Position numbers and translations under genes: made by a program
Source: Ilumatobacter fluminis
GTDB taxonomy: Bacteria > Actinomycetota > Acidimicrobiia > Acidimicrobiales > Ilumatobacteraceae
NCBI RefSeq assembly: GCF_004364865.1
Contig: NZ_SOAU01000001.1
Location: 806,001 to 870,000, forward strand
DNA length: 64,000 bases
Reading direction: 5' to 3'
In this document: piece by piece, positions 1 to 8,576 of the stretch
How the letters are laid out: each line of letters begins with the position of its first letter
How positions within the stretch are numbered: the stretch's first letter is position 1
The notes under the pieces: model-generated
Database searches by the model: none
What the model saw: the letters and a program-made list of their open reading frames with translations, nothing else
What the model was told of the DNA's origin: nothing

Positions 1-1167
1 GCCGACGGCGCAGTGGTCGTTGAAGCTTTTGCAGGCGTCGCCGATCAGTCGGATGCTGTGGAGCACGTTGGCGGCCATCACCGGCTTGAAGACGTTGAGT
101 TGGAAGTGGCCGTGCGTGCCGGCGACGCTGACCGCCGTGTCGTTGCCGATCACCTGAGCACTCACCATCGTGAGCGCCTCACACTGGGTCGGGTTGACCT
201 TGCCCGGCATGATCGAGCTGCCCGGTTCGTTGGCCGGGAGCACGATCTCGCCGATCGCCGTGCGAGGACCGCTCGCCAGCATCCGGATGTTGTTGGCGAT
301 GTGCATCAGGCTCACGGCCAACCGCTTCAGCGCGCCGCTGATCTCGACCATTGCATCGTGGGCGCTGAGGCTCTCGAACTTGTTCTCGGCGGTGACGAAC
401 GGGTGGCCGGTCAGCTCGGCGATCTTGGCGGCGACCGCGACGTCGTAGCCCTCTGGGGTGTTGAGGCCGGTGCCGACGGCGGTGCCGCCGAGGGCCAGCT
501 CGCGCACCCGCACGAGGCTGTCGTCGACCGCCTCCATGCCTCGTTGCAGCTGCATCGCGTACCCGCTGAACTCCTGGCCGAGCGTGACGGGGGTGGCGTC
601 CATGAGGTGGGTTCGTCCCGTCTTCACGACATCCATGAACTCCGTCGACTTGGCAGCGAGCGTGTCGTGGAGGAGCCGCACGTTCGGCAGCATCCGAGTG
701 ACGATCGCGTCGTACACGGCGATGTGCATCGCCGTCGGGAAGGTGTCGTTCGAGCTCTGACTCTTGTTGACGTCGTCGTTGGCCTTCACGAGCTTCTCGG
801 CCCGGAAGTCGCCGCCGAGCAGTTCGGTGGCGCGGTTGGCGACGACCTCGTTGACGTTCATGTTGCTCTGGGTGCCCGAACCGGTCTGCCAGACGACGAG
901 CGGGAACTCGTCGTCGTGGTCGCCGGCCAGGATCTCGTCGCACGCAGCGGCGATCGCGTTCGCGGTCTCGGCCGGGAACTCCGTCAGGTCGGCGTTGACG
1001 AGCGCCGCTGCCTTCTTGAGCTGCGCGAAGGCCATGACGATCTCGCGCGGCATCGTCTGCCCACCGATGTCGAAGTTCTCGAGGCTGCGTTGGGTCTGGG
1101 CGCCCCAGTAGCGCACGTCGGGCACCTCGACCTCGCCGAGGGTGTCGGTTTCGATGCGTGTCGTCAT
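1..1167 (-). CDS. fumC: Class II fumarate hydratase, C-terminus cut by window edge
   Basis: Converts fumarate to L-malate in the TCA cycle; cytosolic homotetramer in the class II family. The frame runs unbroken from ATG at 1167 to base 1 (389 codons), so about 70-80 residues of a usual 460-residue protein are missing. The family signature [11 protein letters not shown] lies near residue 318, [10 protein letters not shown] around residue 100 and the [16 protein letters not shown] segment around residue 185, all typical of the fumarase/aspartase fold. A GGAGAT ribosome-binding site sits just before the ATG. Start and family are secure. It diverges from the DUF454 gene with about 130 bp between them. 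Confidence 0.96.
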   Translation of the reverse strand, partial: MTTRIETDTLGEVEVPDVRYWGAQTQRSLENFDIGGQTMPREIVMAFAQLKKAAALVNADLTEFPAETANAIAAACDEILAGDHDDEFPLVVWQTGSGTQSNMNVNEVVANRATELLGGDFRAEKLVKANDDVNKSQSSNDTFPTAMHIAVYDAIVTRMLPNVRLLHDTLAAKSTEFMDVVKTGRTHLMDATPVTLGQEFSGYAMQLQRGMEAVDDSLVRVRELALGGTAVGTGLNTPEGYDVAVAAKIAELTGHPFVTAENKFESLSAHDAMVEISGALKRLAVSLMHIANNIRMLASGPRTAIGEIVLPANEPGSSIMPGKVNPTQCEALTMVSAQVIGNDTAVSVAGTHGHFQLNVFKPVMAANVLHSIRLIGDACKSFNDHCAVG

Positions 1168-1294
1168 GGTTGGATCTCCGATCGGTGGCGTCGACGGCGC
1201 GGTGCCCGTCCGTCGCGCACCCGAAACCTACGTCGCCGAGCGGTGATCTCCGAGAGGGGACCAAGGTCCGGTCGACACCTCGCCGGGCCGCCCG

Positions 1295-1300
1295 TACGAT
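1295..1300 (+). promoter_or_regulatory. -10 box (TACGAT) for a leaderless start at 1308
   Basis: TACGAT fits the actinobacterial TANNNT -10 pattern and is followed by exactly 7 nt and then ATG at 1308. The same spacing recurs at several other genes in this window, which supports transcription beginning at the start codon. Confidence 0.5.
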
Positions 1301-1307
1301 GACGGCG

Positions 1308-1778
1308 ATGTCGCCCGGATCGCCCCAGGGCTCGCTCGAACGAGACGAGCTGGCACTGGCCGCGACGCCGGTCGTGCGGTCACGGTTGGCTCGGGCACTC
1401 TGGGCCGTGGCGGGTCTGGTGTGCGTCGGTTTGGGCTTGATCGGTGTCGTCGTGCCGGGCCTGCCGACGACCGGCTTCATGATCCTCGCCGCTGCGGCGT
1501 TCTCCCGATCGAGCCCGCGCCTCGAACAGTGGGTCTTGGGTCTGCCGAAGGTCGGGCCGGCGGTGCAGGCTTACCGTGCCGGGCTGGGCATGCCGATGAA
1601 GGCCAAGGTGACGGCCATCGCGATGATGACGATCGCCATCGCGATCAGCGCCTTCCTGCTCGACAGTTGGGTGGTCCGTGGCGTCATCATCGCCGCCGGC
1701 GTCATCGGCACCGTCGTGATCCTCCGGACCCCGACCCGCCGCGACGATCCGATCATCGCTCCGCCCGAGCAGGGATGA
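1308..1778 (+). CDS. DUF454 family small membrane protein
   Basis: A 156-residue inner-membrane protein of the DUF454 (YbaN-like) family; biochemical role unknown. The family core is visible: a first helix (residues 26-50) ending in GVVVPGLPTTGFMILAAAAF, then a short loop SSPRLEQWVLG and two more hydrophobic segments towards the C-terminus. The ATG at 1308 is preferred over the in-frame ATG at 1299 because a TACGAT box lies 7 nt before it and no Shine-Dalgarno is visible for either. It stands alone, divergent from fumC and followed by a strong hairpin before tRNA-Thr. Confidence 0.85.
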   Translation: MSPGSPQGSLERDELALAATPVVRSRLARALWAVAGLVCVGLGLIGVVVPGLPTTGFMILAAAAFSRSSPRLEQWVLGLPKVGPAVQAYRAGLGMPMKAKVTAIAMMTIAIAISAFLLDSWVVRGVIIAAGVIGTVVILRTPTRRDDPIIAPPEQG

Positions 1779-1784
1779 ACGACG

Positions 1785-1812
1785 AACGGCCGGACCCGAG
1801 GGTCCGGCCGTT
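1785..1812 (+). terminator. 13-bp perfect hairpin after the DUF454 gene
   Basis: AACGGCCGGACCC and its exact complement are separated by GA. The stem is GC-rich and lacks a long T tract. It separates the DUF454 gene from the convergent tRNA-Thr gene and could serve both strands. Confidence 0.75.
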
Positions 1813-1818
1813 CTGCAG

Positions 1819-1891
1819 AGCCCAGAAGGGGAATTGAACCCCTGACCTACGCATTACGAGTGCGTTGCTCTACCGACTGAGCTATCTGGGC
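1819..1891 (-). tRNA. tRNA-Thr, anticodon CGT
   Basis: A 73-nt cloverleaf on the minus strand: acceptor GCCCAGA/TCTGGGC, D stem GCTC/GAGC, anticodon stem ACGCA/TGCGT with loop CTCGTAA (anticodon CGT, reads ACG), T loop TTCAATT. CCA is not encoded. A TAACCT box on the minus strand at 1903-1908 is a plausible -10. Confidence 0.96.
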
Positions 1892-1990
1892 AGCGGTCCG
1901 ACAGGTTAGCGCTGGATTCGCCGTCCCACATACGCCGGGGAGAGGCAAACGTGGTGCACGACCTGGTTGCCTCGTGTGCCTCGTGACGAT

Positions 1991-2521
1991 TCAGGTCGCA
2001 GCGCCTCGGCGGACGTCGGTGAGGAGTTCGTCGTCGATGTCGTTCGCGGCGAGAACGGCGACGTCGCCGGTGGTTTCGAGGACGACCGCACCGACCTCGT
2101 CCATCGAGGTCACGCCGGCGATGCGGAGCTTCGAGTAGAGGTCGCCGAGGGTCATGCGGACCTCGCGCAGGTTCTCTTCGATGGGCGTTCCGCGGTCCAT
2201 GAGGAGAATCGGTGCGTTGTCGGAAGCCCGCCGGGCGGCGTTGGATCGTCGGCGGATGGCGGTGAGCGCCGCCTGCACACCGAGGAGGGCCGCGACGGCG
2301 GCGACGCCGTCCAGCAGCGGCGTCGAGAGCGTCACGATCGATGCGAGCACCGAACCCAACGAGACGGTGACGGCGAAGTCAAAGCTCATCATTTTCGACA
2401 ACGAGCGGACGTCGGCGATGCGCACGGCCAGCGTGACGGTGAGCAGCATGGTCAGCGCGGCGATCGGAACGAACCACAGATCGAGCGCATCGGAGACGAG
2501 TCGGATCGAGGCGAGTGTCAT
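1991..2521 (-). CDS. DUF421 (YetF-like) membrane protein
   Basis: A 176-residue protein resembling the DUF421/YetF family: two or three hydrophobic helices in the first 85 residues (LWFVPIAALTMLLTVTLAV; FDFAVTVSLGSVLASIV; LLDGVAAVAALLGVQAAL), then a soluble C-terminal half with APILLMDRGTPIEENLREVRMT, which matches the family's GxxxxxNLxxxxxT region. The ATG at 2521 is chosen because upstream in-frame residues look non-coding. The function of the family is not established; roles in spore or envelope stress have been suggested for relatives. It diverges from the secreted-protein gene starting at 2664. Confidence 0.8.
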   Translation of the reverse strand: MTLASIRLVSDALDLWFVPIAALTMLLTVTLAVRIADVRSLSKMMSFDFAVTVSLGSVLASIVTLSTPLLDGVAAVAALLGVQAALTAIRRRSNAARRASDNAPILLMDRGTPIEENLREVRMTLGDLYSKLRIAGVTSMDEVGAVVLETTGDVAVLAANDIDDELLTDVRRGAAT

Positions 2522-2587
2522 GTCGGGGCCCGTACCCGTTTGGTTCGGCACGCCAACGTCGCAGCACGCCGCTCGACGGGGTCGGCG

Positions 2588-4438
2588 GCGTGTGCCATGC
2601 TCGGTGGACGATGCGTTCGGCAGTGGAGCTGAGCGCCCCATCTACTCGGCGGGAGTGTTGAGCATGACGACGTGGCGGTTTCGTGGTGTGTGGGTTGCTG
2701 GTGCGGCGGTGGTTGCGCTGTTGGCCTTCGTGGTGGTGTTGCAGGCGTGGTCGGTCGATGCTGCGCCGGGTGACGATGATGCGACGTTCGTGCCGACGGC
2801 GGGTTGTCGTTTGACCGATACGCGGCCGGCGCCGAACACGGTCGGGCCGCGTAGTGCGCCGATCGGTGCCGATGAGGCGGTCACGGTGACGGTGCGTGGT
2901 TCGAACGGTCAGTGCACGGGTGCGTTGGCGATTCCGTCCGATGCGGTCGGTGTGGCGTTGAACGTGACGGCGGTGAACGCGACGGCGCCGTCGAATGTGC
3001 GGTTGTATCCGGCGAATCTGTCGTCGGCGCCGACGTTGTCGAATCTGAACGTGACTGCGGGTGCGCCGGCGACGCCGAACAAGGTCGATGTGAAGTTGTC
3101 GCCCGACGGCAAGATCAAGGTGTACAACTTCGCGGGTTCGGTCAACATCATCATCGACGTGGTCGGGTACTACTCCGGGTCGTCGTTGCAGGAGCTCGCG
3201 GACGAGCTCGGTGCGGTGAAGTCCGATCTCGCCGCCGTCGAGTCCGAGGTCGCGTCGCTCGCCGCGCGCATGCCCTTCACGGTATCGGCCGGCGACCGCC
3301 CTCAACAGGCGATCGGATCGAGTGCCGCAGCAGTGACGGAGCTGTCGGTGACGGCGCCGGCCGATGGCCACGTGACGGTGCACCACTCGACGATCGTGAC
3401 CGTGACCGGAAGTCCGGGCGCCGTTTACGTGACGTGCGCACCGTTCGTCGATGGGACCTTGCCGACCGGACGAGTCGCTATCGACGACGTCGGGGTCGGG
3501 TTCGTCTCGGCCTACGGCCATGAGGTCAACAACGCTGAAGGCAACGCGACCGGTGAGCGGGTGTTCGAGATCGCTGCGGGTCAGACCGTCACGTACATCG
3601 TCGCCTGCAGCCGTAGTCAGTCGTCGACTTCGGGTTGGGCCTTCAGCCCGAGCCTGACGGCGACGTTCACGCCGGCGCCCTGAGATCGACGGTCGGCACC
3701 GGCCGCTCGATAGACAGGAGCGACCAGGGGATCAACATCACCGGCGCAAAGACGCGGTGCGCGTGGCGGCGTGTGCCATCCTCGGGCGGAACGCGTTCGG
3801 CAGCGGAGCCGGGCGCCCTGATAGCTCGGCGGGAGTGTTGAGAATGAGTACGTGGCGGTTTCGTGGTGTGTGGGTTGCTGGTGCGGCGGTGGTTGCGCTG
3901 TTGGCCTTCGTGGTGGTGTTGCAGGCGTGGTCGGTCGATGCTGCGCCGGGTGATGACGATGCGACGTTCGTGCCGACGGCGGGTTGTCGTTTGACCGATA
4001 CGCGGCCGGCGCCGAACACGGTCGGGCCGCGTAGTGCGCCGATCGGTGCCGATGAGGCGGTCACGGTGACGGTGCGTGGTTCGAATGGTCAGTGCACGGG
4101 TGCGTTGGCGATTCCGTCCGATGCGGTCGGTGTGGCGTTGAACGTGACGGCGGTGAACGCGACGGCGCCGTCGAATGTGCGGTTGTATCCGGCGAATCTG
4201 TCGTCGGCGCCGACGTTGTCGAATCTGAACGTGACTGCGGGTGCGCCGGCGACGCCGAACAAGGTCGATGTGAAGTTGTCGCCCGACGGCAAGATCAAGG
4301 TGTACAACTTCGCGGGTTCGGTCAACATCATCATCGACGTGGTCGGGTACTACTCGGGGTCGTCGTTGCAGGAGCTCGCGGACGAGCTCGGTGCGGTGAA
4401 GTCCGACCTCGCCGCCGTCGAGTCCGACGTCGCATCAC
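2588..4438 (+). repeat. Tandem gene duplication, copies 2588-3258 and 3768-4438
   Basis: Two direct copies offset by 1,180 bp. From the start codon to about 3250 the copies differ at only a handful of positions, mostly synonymous. The 76 bp upstream differs much more, and the 3' ends of the genes are clearly diverged. The near-identical block is therefore bounded by less conserved sequence on both sides. Confidence 0.9.
2664..3683 (+). CDS. Secreted coiled-coil protein with variable C-terminal head, copy 1
   Basis: A 339-residue exported or membrane-anchored protein. Residues 8-32 form a hydrophobic signal or anchor. Residues 40-165 are a beta-rich domain with GCRLTDTRPAP, VALNVTAVNATAP and IIIDVVGYY, a pattern found in many actinobacterial secreted proteins (my recollection, no named domain). 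Residues 170-197 (LQELADELGAVKSDLAAVES) have the heptad look of a short coiled coil. The remainder is a beta-rich head with two Cys (TCAPF, VACS) that may pair. A GGGAG sits about 9 nt before ATG 2664. The shape suggests an oligomeric stalk carrying a variable head. Ligand and function are unknown. Confidence 0.8.
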   Translation: MTTWRFRGVWVAGAAVVALLAFVVVLQAWSVDAAPGDDDATFVPTAGCRLTDTRPAPNTVGPRSAPIGADEAVTVTVRGSNGQCTGALAIPSDAVGVALNVTAVNATAPSNVRLYPANLSSAPTLSNLNVTAGAPATPNKVDVKLSPDGKIKVYNFAGSVNIIIDVVGYYSGSSLQELADELGAVKSDLAAVESEVASLAARMPFTVSAGDRPQQAIGSSAAAVTELSVTAPADGHVTVHHSTIVTVTGSPGAVYVTCAPFVDGTLPTGRVAIDDVGVGFVSAYGHEVNNAEGNATGERVFEIAAGQTVTYIVACSRSQSSTSGWAFSPSLTATFTPAP

Positions 4439-4881
4439 TGGAGGCCGAGGTGACCGATCTCGCCGAAGGCCGTTCGTTCGCCGTCTCGAACGAGATCGCC
4501 GCAGGAACGCCGTTGTCGTCGACGGCGGCGTCGGTCATCGACGTCAGCGTCACGGCGCCCGTCGACGGTCAGGTGACGATCAACTACTCGACCAACGCGA
4601 CCGTCTCGACGAGCGGTTCGTTCACGTACGCGACGTGCGCGCCGTTCGAGACGACCTCGATCCCCGGATCCGTGAACCTCAGCGACATCGGATCGTCCAC
4701 TGTGTCCGACTACGGCCACGAACAGCCACGGGCGGAGGGGACGCTGTCGGGAACTCGGACCTTCGACATCGACGCCGGTCAGACCGTGTCGTACAGCGTC
4801 GCCTGTTCCGACAAGGACCTGTCGACGAGCGGCAGCGTGCTCGGCCGCACGATCACCGCGATCTTCACGCCGGCCCCCTGA
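3844..4881 (+). CDS. Secreted coiled-coil protein with variable C-terminal head, copy 2
   Basis: A 345-residue paralogue of the preceding gene with the same order: signal or anchor (8-32), beta domain with VALNVTAVNATAP and IIIDVVGYY, coiled coil (about 170-205), C-terminal head. Its first ~190 residues are virtually identical to copy 1 at both protein and DNA level. The coiled coil is slightly longer (ASLEAEVTDLAEGR) and the head keeps only scattered identity (VTAP.DG.VT, TCAPF, YGHE, AGQTV.Y.VACS, FTPAP). Same GGGAG before ATG 3844. Codon choice in the shared half (many TTG, GCG, GTG) looks unlike that in the head, suggesting a mosaic. Function unknown. Confidence 0.8.
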   Translation: MSTWRFRGVWVAGAAVVALLAFVVVLQAWSVDAAPGDDDATFVPTAGCRLTDTRPAPNTVGPRSAPIGADEAVTVTVRGSNGQCTGALAIPSDAVGVALNVTAVNATAPSNVRLYPANLSSAPTLSNLNVTAGAPATPNKVDVKLSPDGKIKVYNFAGSVNIIIDVVGYYSGSSLQELADELGAVKSDLAAVESDVASLEAEVTDLAEGRSFAVSNEIAAGTPLSSTAASVIDVSVTAPVDGQVTINYSTNATVSTSGSFTYATCAPFETTSIPGSVNLSDIGSSTVSDYGHEQPRAEGTLSGTRTFDIDAGQTVSYSVACSDKDLSTSGSVLGRTITAIFTPAP

Positions 4882-4912
4882 GGTTGCCGGCTCCGCCGGT
4901 CAGCGCTCGCCG

Positions 4913-5956
4913 TCAGATCGACGGGAGCGACCAGAGCAGGTTCTGGAGCAGGAGCGGCTCGTTCGGGTTCCGTTCGAGCGCTTCCATCGCCTGGTGGAGC
5001 CGGTCGACGGCGTCCGCGATCTCGTCGGGTCGCCGGGCGCTGCCGCCCACCAGCGCGTCACGGTAGACGCCGGCCATCACCGTCAGACCGGAGCGGATCT
5101 CGTCGGTTCGGTGGCGTCGCTGCTCGCGTTTGTGGCGTGTCTCGAGCGCCTTCTTGCCCGAGCCCCGCTCGCCGTACCGCTCGATCCGCTCGTCCAACTC
5201 GGCGATCTCGGTCGCCTGCCGTTCCGACAGCGGACCGGCGGCCGACTCGATCAGGGCGAGCAGCTGGTCGACCAGACGCATGACCGTCGTGCCGTTGCCG
5301 TCGAGTTCTCGGGGCGCCGATGCGAAGGCGTTGCGCCGTTCGACGAGGGCCGGATCGGACGCGAGGACCCGTGCCCGGTCGAGGTTGCCGGCAGCCGCTC
5401 GTGCGGCCACCTGGGCGGCCTCGGCGTCGTGGCCGTCGGCGACGAGTCGGGCGGCGATGTCACCATCGGTGATGACCCGGAAGTCGATCCGGGCGCACCG
5501 GGACGAGATCGTGATCAGGTCGTGCGGGATCGTGTCGGCCAGGATCAGGAACGTCGTCGACGGGGGCGGTTCCTCGATGGTCTTCAGGAGCAGGGCTGCG
5601 CCTTCGGGCGAGAGCAGGTGGAACTCGTCGAGGATCATCACCTTGCGATCGCTCTCGGTCGGGGCGAGCGATGCGATGCGGGAGATCTCTCGAGCCTGAT
5701 CGAACGAGATACGGGCGCCCTCGCGCTCCACCTCGCGAACGTCGGGGTGCTCGCCGCGGAGGACGAGTTCGGCGTCGCGGGTGGTCGGATCGTCGCCACC
5801 GGTCAGCAGGCGAGCGGTGAAGGCCCGGGCCGCTTCCTTCTTCGTCGAGCCCGCCGGGCCGACGAACAGGTAGGCGTGGACCGGGTTGGCGGCCGCTCGG
5901 CGGAGGAGGTCGACCGCGGTCGGCTGGCCGACGACGCCATCCCAGACGGTGCTCAT
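4913..5956 (-). CDS. holB: DNA polymerase III delta' subunit
   Basis: A 347-residue clamp-loader subunit that helps load the beta clamp at replication forks. The N-terminal AAA+ module has a degenerate P-loop (GPAGSTKKEA at about 29-38, lacking the normal GKT), Walker-B-like VMILDEFHLL and the SRC sensor motif in ISSRCARIDF. A degenerate P-loop is normal for delta', which does not hydrolyse ATP. A long helical C-terminal region follows. The ATG overlaps the tmk stop by 4 bp, so the two genes are translationally coupled, a very common actinobacterial pairing. Convergent with the secreted-protein gene ending at 4881. Confidence 0.93.
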   Translation of the reverse strand: MSTVWDGVVGQPTAVDLLRRAAANPVHAYLFVGPAGSTKKEAARAFTARLLTGGDDPTTRDAELVLRGEHPDVREVEREGARISFDQAREISRIASLAPTESDRKVMILDEFHLLSPEGAALLLKTIEEPPPSTTFLILADTIPHDLITISSRCARIDFRVITDGDIAARLVADGHDAEAAQVAARAAAGNLDRARVLASDPALVERRNAFASAPRELDGNGTTVMRLVDQLLALIESAAGPLSERQATEIAELDERIERYGERGSGKKALETRHKREQRRHRTDEIRSGLTVMAGVYRDALVGGSARRPDEIADAVDRLHQAMEALERNPNEPLLLQNLLWSLPSI

Positions 5957-6561
5957 ACGCCCAACCGGTCCTGCACGATCGAGCGGATCGTCGTCGCGAC
6001 CTCGTCGAGCGGGGCCGACGCATCGACGATCGCCCAGCGTTCGGGGTCGGCGGCCGACATCTCGGCGAAGCCGGCGTCGACGCGGGCGTGGAAGTCGTCG
6101 CCCGCCCGTTCGAACCGGTCGAGCTCGCGGCGCTCCATGCGTCGGCGGGCGACGTCGTCGGGCACGCGCAGCAGGATCACGAGGTCGGGGGTCGTGTCGC
6201 CGATCGCCCACTCGTTGAGGGTGCGCAACTCGTCGACGTCGAGGCCACGGCCGTAGCCCTGGTAGGCGAGGGTCGAGTACACGCTGCGGTCGCTGACGAC
6301 GGGCGTGCCCGACTCGAGCGACGGACGCACGACCTGGGCGATGTGCTGAGCACGATCGGCAGCGACGATCAGTGCTTCGGCGCGGTCGTCGAGGTCGGTG
6401 ACGTCGGTGTCGTGCAGGATGGCGCGGAGGCGCTGGCCGACCGCGGTGCCGCCGGTTTCGCGGGTGAGTGTGGCGCCGAGCGCGTCGGCGAGGCGACGCG
6501 ACTGCGTGCTCTTGCCGCAGCCCTCGGAGCCCTCGAGGGCGATGTACACCGGTCGATCCAT
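5953..6561 (-). CDS. tmk: Thymidylate kinase
   Basis: Phosphorylates dTMP to dTDP. The 202-residue length is normal. P-loop EGSEGCGKST is at residues 8-17, the DR motif in VVSDRSVYSTLAYQG near 90-105, and the LID-type RRRMERRELDRFE segment near 140-152. Start at ATG 6561, preceded on the minus strand by GGTGA and a possible TAGGGT -10 a few bases further up. Its stop overlaps holB (ATGA). Confidence 0.95.
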   Translation of the reverse strand: MDRPVYIALEGSEGCGKSTQSRRLADALGATLTRETGGTAVGQRLRAILHDTDVTDLDDRAEALIVAADRAQHIAQVVRPSLESGTPVVSDRSVYSTLAYQGYGRGLDVDELRTLNEWAIGDTTPDLVILLRVPDDVARRRMERRELDRFERAGDDFHARVDAGFAEMSAADPERWAIVDASAPLDEVATTIRSIVQDRLGV

Positions 6562-6644
6562 CGGCCGGTCACCCTACCCACCGGGGAACGGTCCGGCGGG
6601 AACGGCGACCCGGGTAGACGGACGTGTCGAACCGGCTCGAACGG

Positions 6645-7301
6645 TCAGCCCTCGATGGGGTGGCCGGTGAGCTCGAGCTTGGTGGCGAAGACGGCGGCCT
6701 CGGTGCGGCGCTCCATACCGAGCTTGCCGAGCATGTTCGAGACGTAGTTCTTGATCGTCTTCTCGGCGAGGTACATCTCGGAGGCGATCTGGCGGTTCGT
6801 CATGCCGTCGGCGATGTAGTGGAGGATGCGGCGCTCCTGCGGGGTGAGGCGGGAGAGGCGCTCGTCCTCCTCGGAGGGGGTGCGGAGGCGCTGGAGCACG
6901 CGACCGGTGATGGCCGGGTCGAGCAGCGACTCGCCGGCGGCGACCCGCTTGACGGCGTCGAGCAGCTCCTTGCCGCGGATCTGCTTGAGCATGTAGCCGG
7001 ATGCGCCGGCCATGATCGCCTCGAACAGGGCTTCGTCGTCGCTGTACGAGGTGAGCATGAGGCAGTTGGTACCGACCGAGCTGCGGATCTCGCGGCACAC
7101 CTCGATGCCGTTGCCGTCGGGCACCCGGACGTCGAGCACGGCGACGTCGGGTTGCAGGGCCGGGATGCGTGCCAACGCCTCGGCGGCGTTGGACGCCTCA
7201 CCGACGACCTCGATCTCACCACTCGACTCGAGCAGGGCGCGAACGCCCTGACGAACCACTTCATGGTCGTCCATGAGGAATGCGCGAATCTCCGTTCCCA
7301 T
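6645..7301 (-). CDS. NarL/LuxR response regulator, DevR/DosR-like
   Basis: A 218-residue two-component regulator. The receiver has acidic pocket residues D11-D12, phospho-acceptor D57 ([11 protein letters not shown]), Thr/Ser in MLTSYS and a lysine in MLKQIRG. The C-terminal LuxR-type helix-turn-helix (about 150-210) reads [20 protein letters not shown], then [31 protein letters not shown]. From memory this is strikingly close to mycobacterial DevR/DosR ([40 protein letters not shown]). It diverges from a DevS-like kinase, its likely partner. A DosR-like palindrome in front of the nearby copper oxidase suggests one target. Confidence 0.9.
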   Translation of the reverse strand: [218 protein letters not shown]

Positions 7302-7423
7302 GCGCCACAGTCGATCACGCGATCGGCGCGATCACAAGGGACCTTCGGCCCCCGACGCCGGGATCGGGCCGGGACCCGGGGGTTCCTCGGTGCGGAACGG
7401 GCCCGCCACGTACAGTGTGCGGC

Positions 7424-8431
7424 GTGTCTGCCGCACCTGATACTGCGATGTTGCTCCACGCCGTCGAGCGCGCCCCCGACGGGGTGCTGATCGTCGATGA
7501 GGCAGGCACCGTCGTCTATGCGAACCGTGCGATGCTCGGCATGTCGGGGTATCCCGACCTCGAGGGACGCTCGGTCGACGAACTCGTGCCCTCGGCGTTG
7601 CGAGGCCAGCACGACGCGCTGCGAGCGCGGTACATGAGCGAGCCGACGCAGCGGCCGATGGGCGCCGGCCTCGAACTGGCGTTGCAGCACGCCGACGGGC
7701 GCGAGGTGCCCGTCGAGATCTCGCTAAGCCCGTTCGAGCACAACGGCCGATTCGTGATCACGGCGGTTCGTGACGTGTCCGATCGCCAGGAGGCGCAGCG
7801 ACGGTTGTCGGTGGCGCACGAGCAGCTGGCGCTGGTCGAAGAGCGTGAGCGGATCGGCCGTGACCTGCACGACGTGGTGCTGCAGCATCTGTACGGGATG
7901 GGCCTGACGGTTCAGGCGATCGGGGTGGGGGCGCCCGACGCGGTGGCCGACAAGCTCCAGGCCGTCGTCGAAGACGTCGACCGGATCATCTCCGAGGTGC
8001 GCACGATCGTGTTCACCCTCGGCACGGCCGGGGCCCGTGGCGCGCTCGGGCAGGAGCTCGCCGACGTGGTCGCCCAGGCGAGCCGGGTGCTCGGTTTCAC
8101 GCCGGCTCTGCGGCTCGAGGGACCGGTCGACTCGGTGCTGACGAACGAGGTTCGCACCGAGATGATCGCCTCGATGCGCGAAGCGCTCGGCAACGTGGCA
8201 CGGCACGCCAAGGCGTCGGAGGCGGCGGTCCTGGTGACCGTCGACGCCGGCAGCGTGGTGATGACGGTGGTCGACGACGGGGTCGGCCCGCCGGCCGACC
8301 AGGCGTCGGTGCAGGCAGGTCACGGCCTGAAGAACCTGCACTCCCGTGCGGCCGGTTTCGGGGGGACGTGCACCCTCCAGCGGCGCAACGGCACCCCCGG
8401 CGCCGAACTGCGCTGGACCGTCCCGTTCTGA
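7424..8431 (+). CDS. PAS-domain sensor histidine kinase (HisKA_3), DevS-like
   Basis: A 335-residue kinase with no transmembrane segment. Residues 10-125 are a PAS domain (APDGVLIVDEAGTVVYANRA, then VITAVRDVSDRQEA). Residues 140-205 are a HisKA_3 dimerisation/phosphoacceptor domain with the histidine in RERIGRDLHDVVLQHLYGMG. The ATPase domain has N-box EALGNVARHA and G-boxes DDGVGPP and GHGLKNL. DevS of mycobacteria uses GAF domains, so the sensor part differs here; a PAS could hold haem or flavin, but that is inference. GTG 7424 is chosen because TACAGT (7411-7416) lies exactly 7 nt before it, fitting a leaderless mRNA. Likely partner of the divergent regulator. Confidence 0.88.
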   Translation: MSAAPDTAMLLHAVERAPDGVLIVDEAGTVVYANRAMLGMSGYPDLEGRSVDELVPSALRGQHDALRARYMSEPTQRPMGAGLELALQHADGREVPVEISLSPFEHNGRFVITAVRDVSDRQEAQRRLSVAHEQLALVEERERIGRDLHDVVLQHLYGMGLTVQAIGVGAPDAVADKLQAVVEDVDRIISEVRTIVFTLGTAGARGALGQELADVVAQASRVLGFTPALRLEGPVDSVLTNEVRTEMIASMREALGNVARHAKASEAAVLVTVDAGSVVMTVVDDGVGPPADQASVQAGHGLKNLHSRAAGFGGTCTLQRRNGTPGAELRWTVPF

Positions 8432-8499
8432 TCCGGCGCACCTGACGGCTCGGGAACGGTCGGTTCGAGCCGGCCGTGAGTTCCCGACTTCCGGCGATT

Positions 8500-8519
8500 T
8501 TCGGGACTTTGGTCCCATC
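8500..8519 (+). promoter_or_regulatory. DosR-like palindromic operator before the copper oxidase
   Basis: GGGACTTTGGTCCC with a preceding TTC closely fits the published DosR box (TTSGGGACTWWAGTCCCSAA). Both GGGAC/GTCCC arms are perfect. It lies 58 bp before ATG 8577, next to the DevR/DevS-like pair. A weaker match (GGGACCTTCGGCCCC) at 7338-7352 lies between the regulator and kinase. Confidence 0.65.
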
Positions 8520-8576
8520 GCCACGGATCAGGGGTCCCTACGTCCGATTCTCAGCGGGCCACCAGGATTGTCCGCT

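Noticed and set aside
13-1302. 429-codon frame antisense to fumarase
   Set aside because: Mirror of a secure fumC gene; composition is that of a shadow frame.
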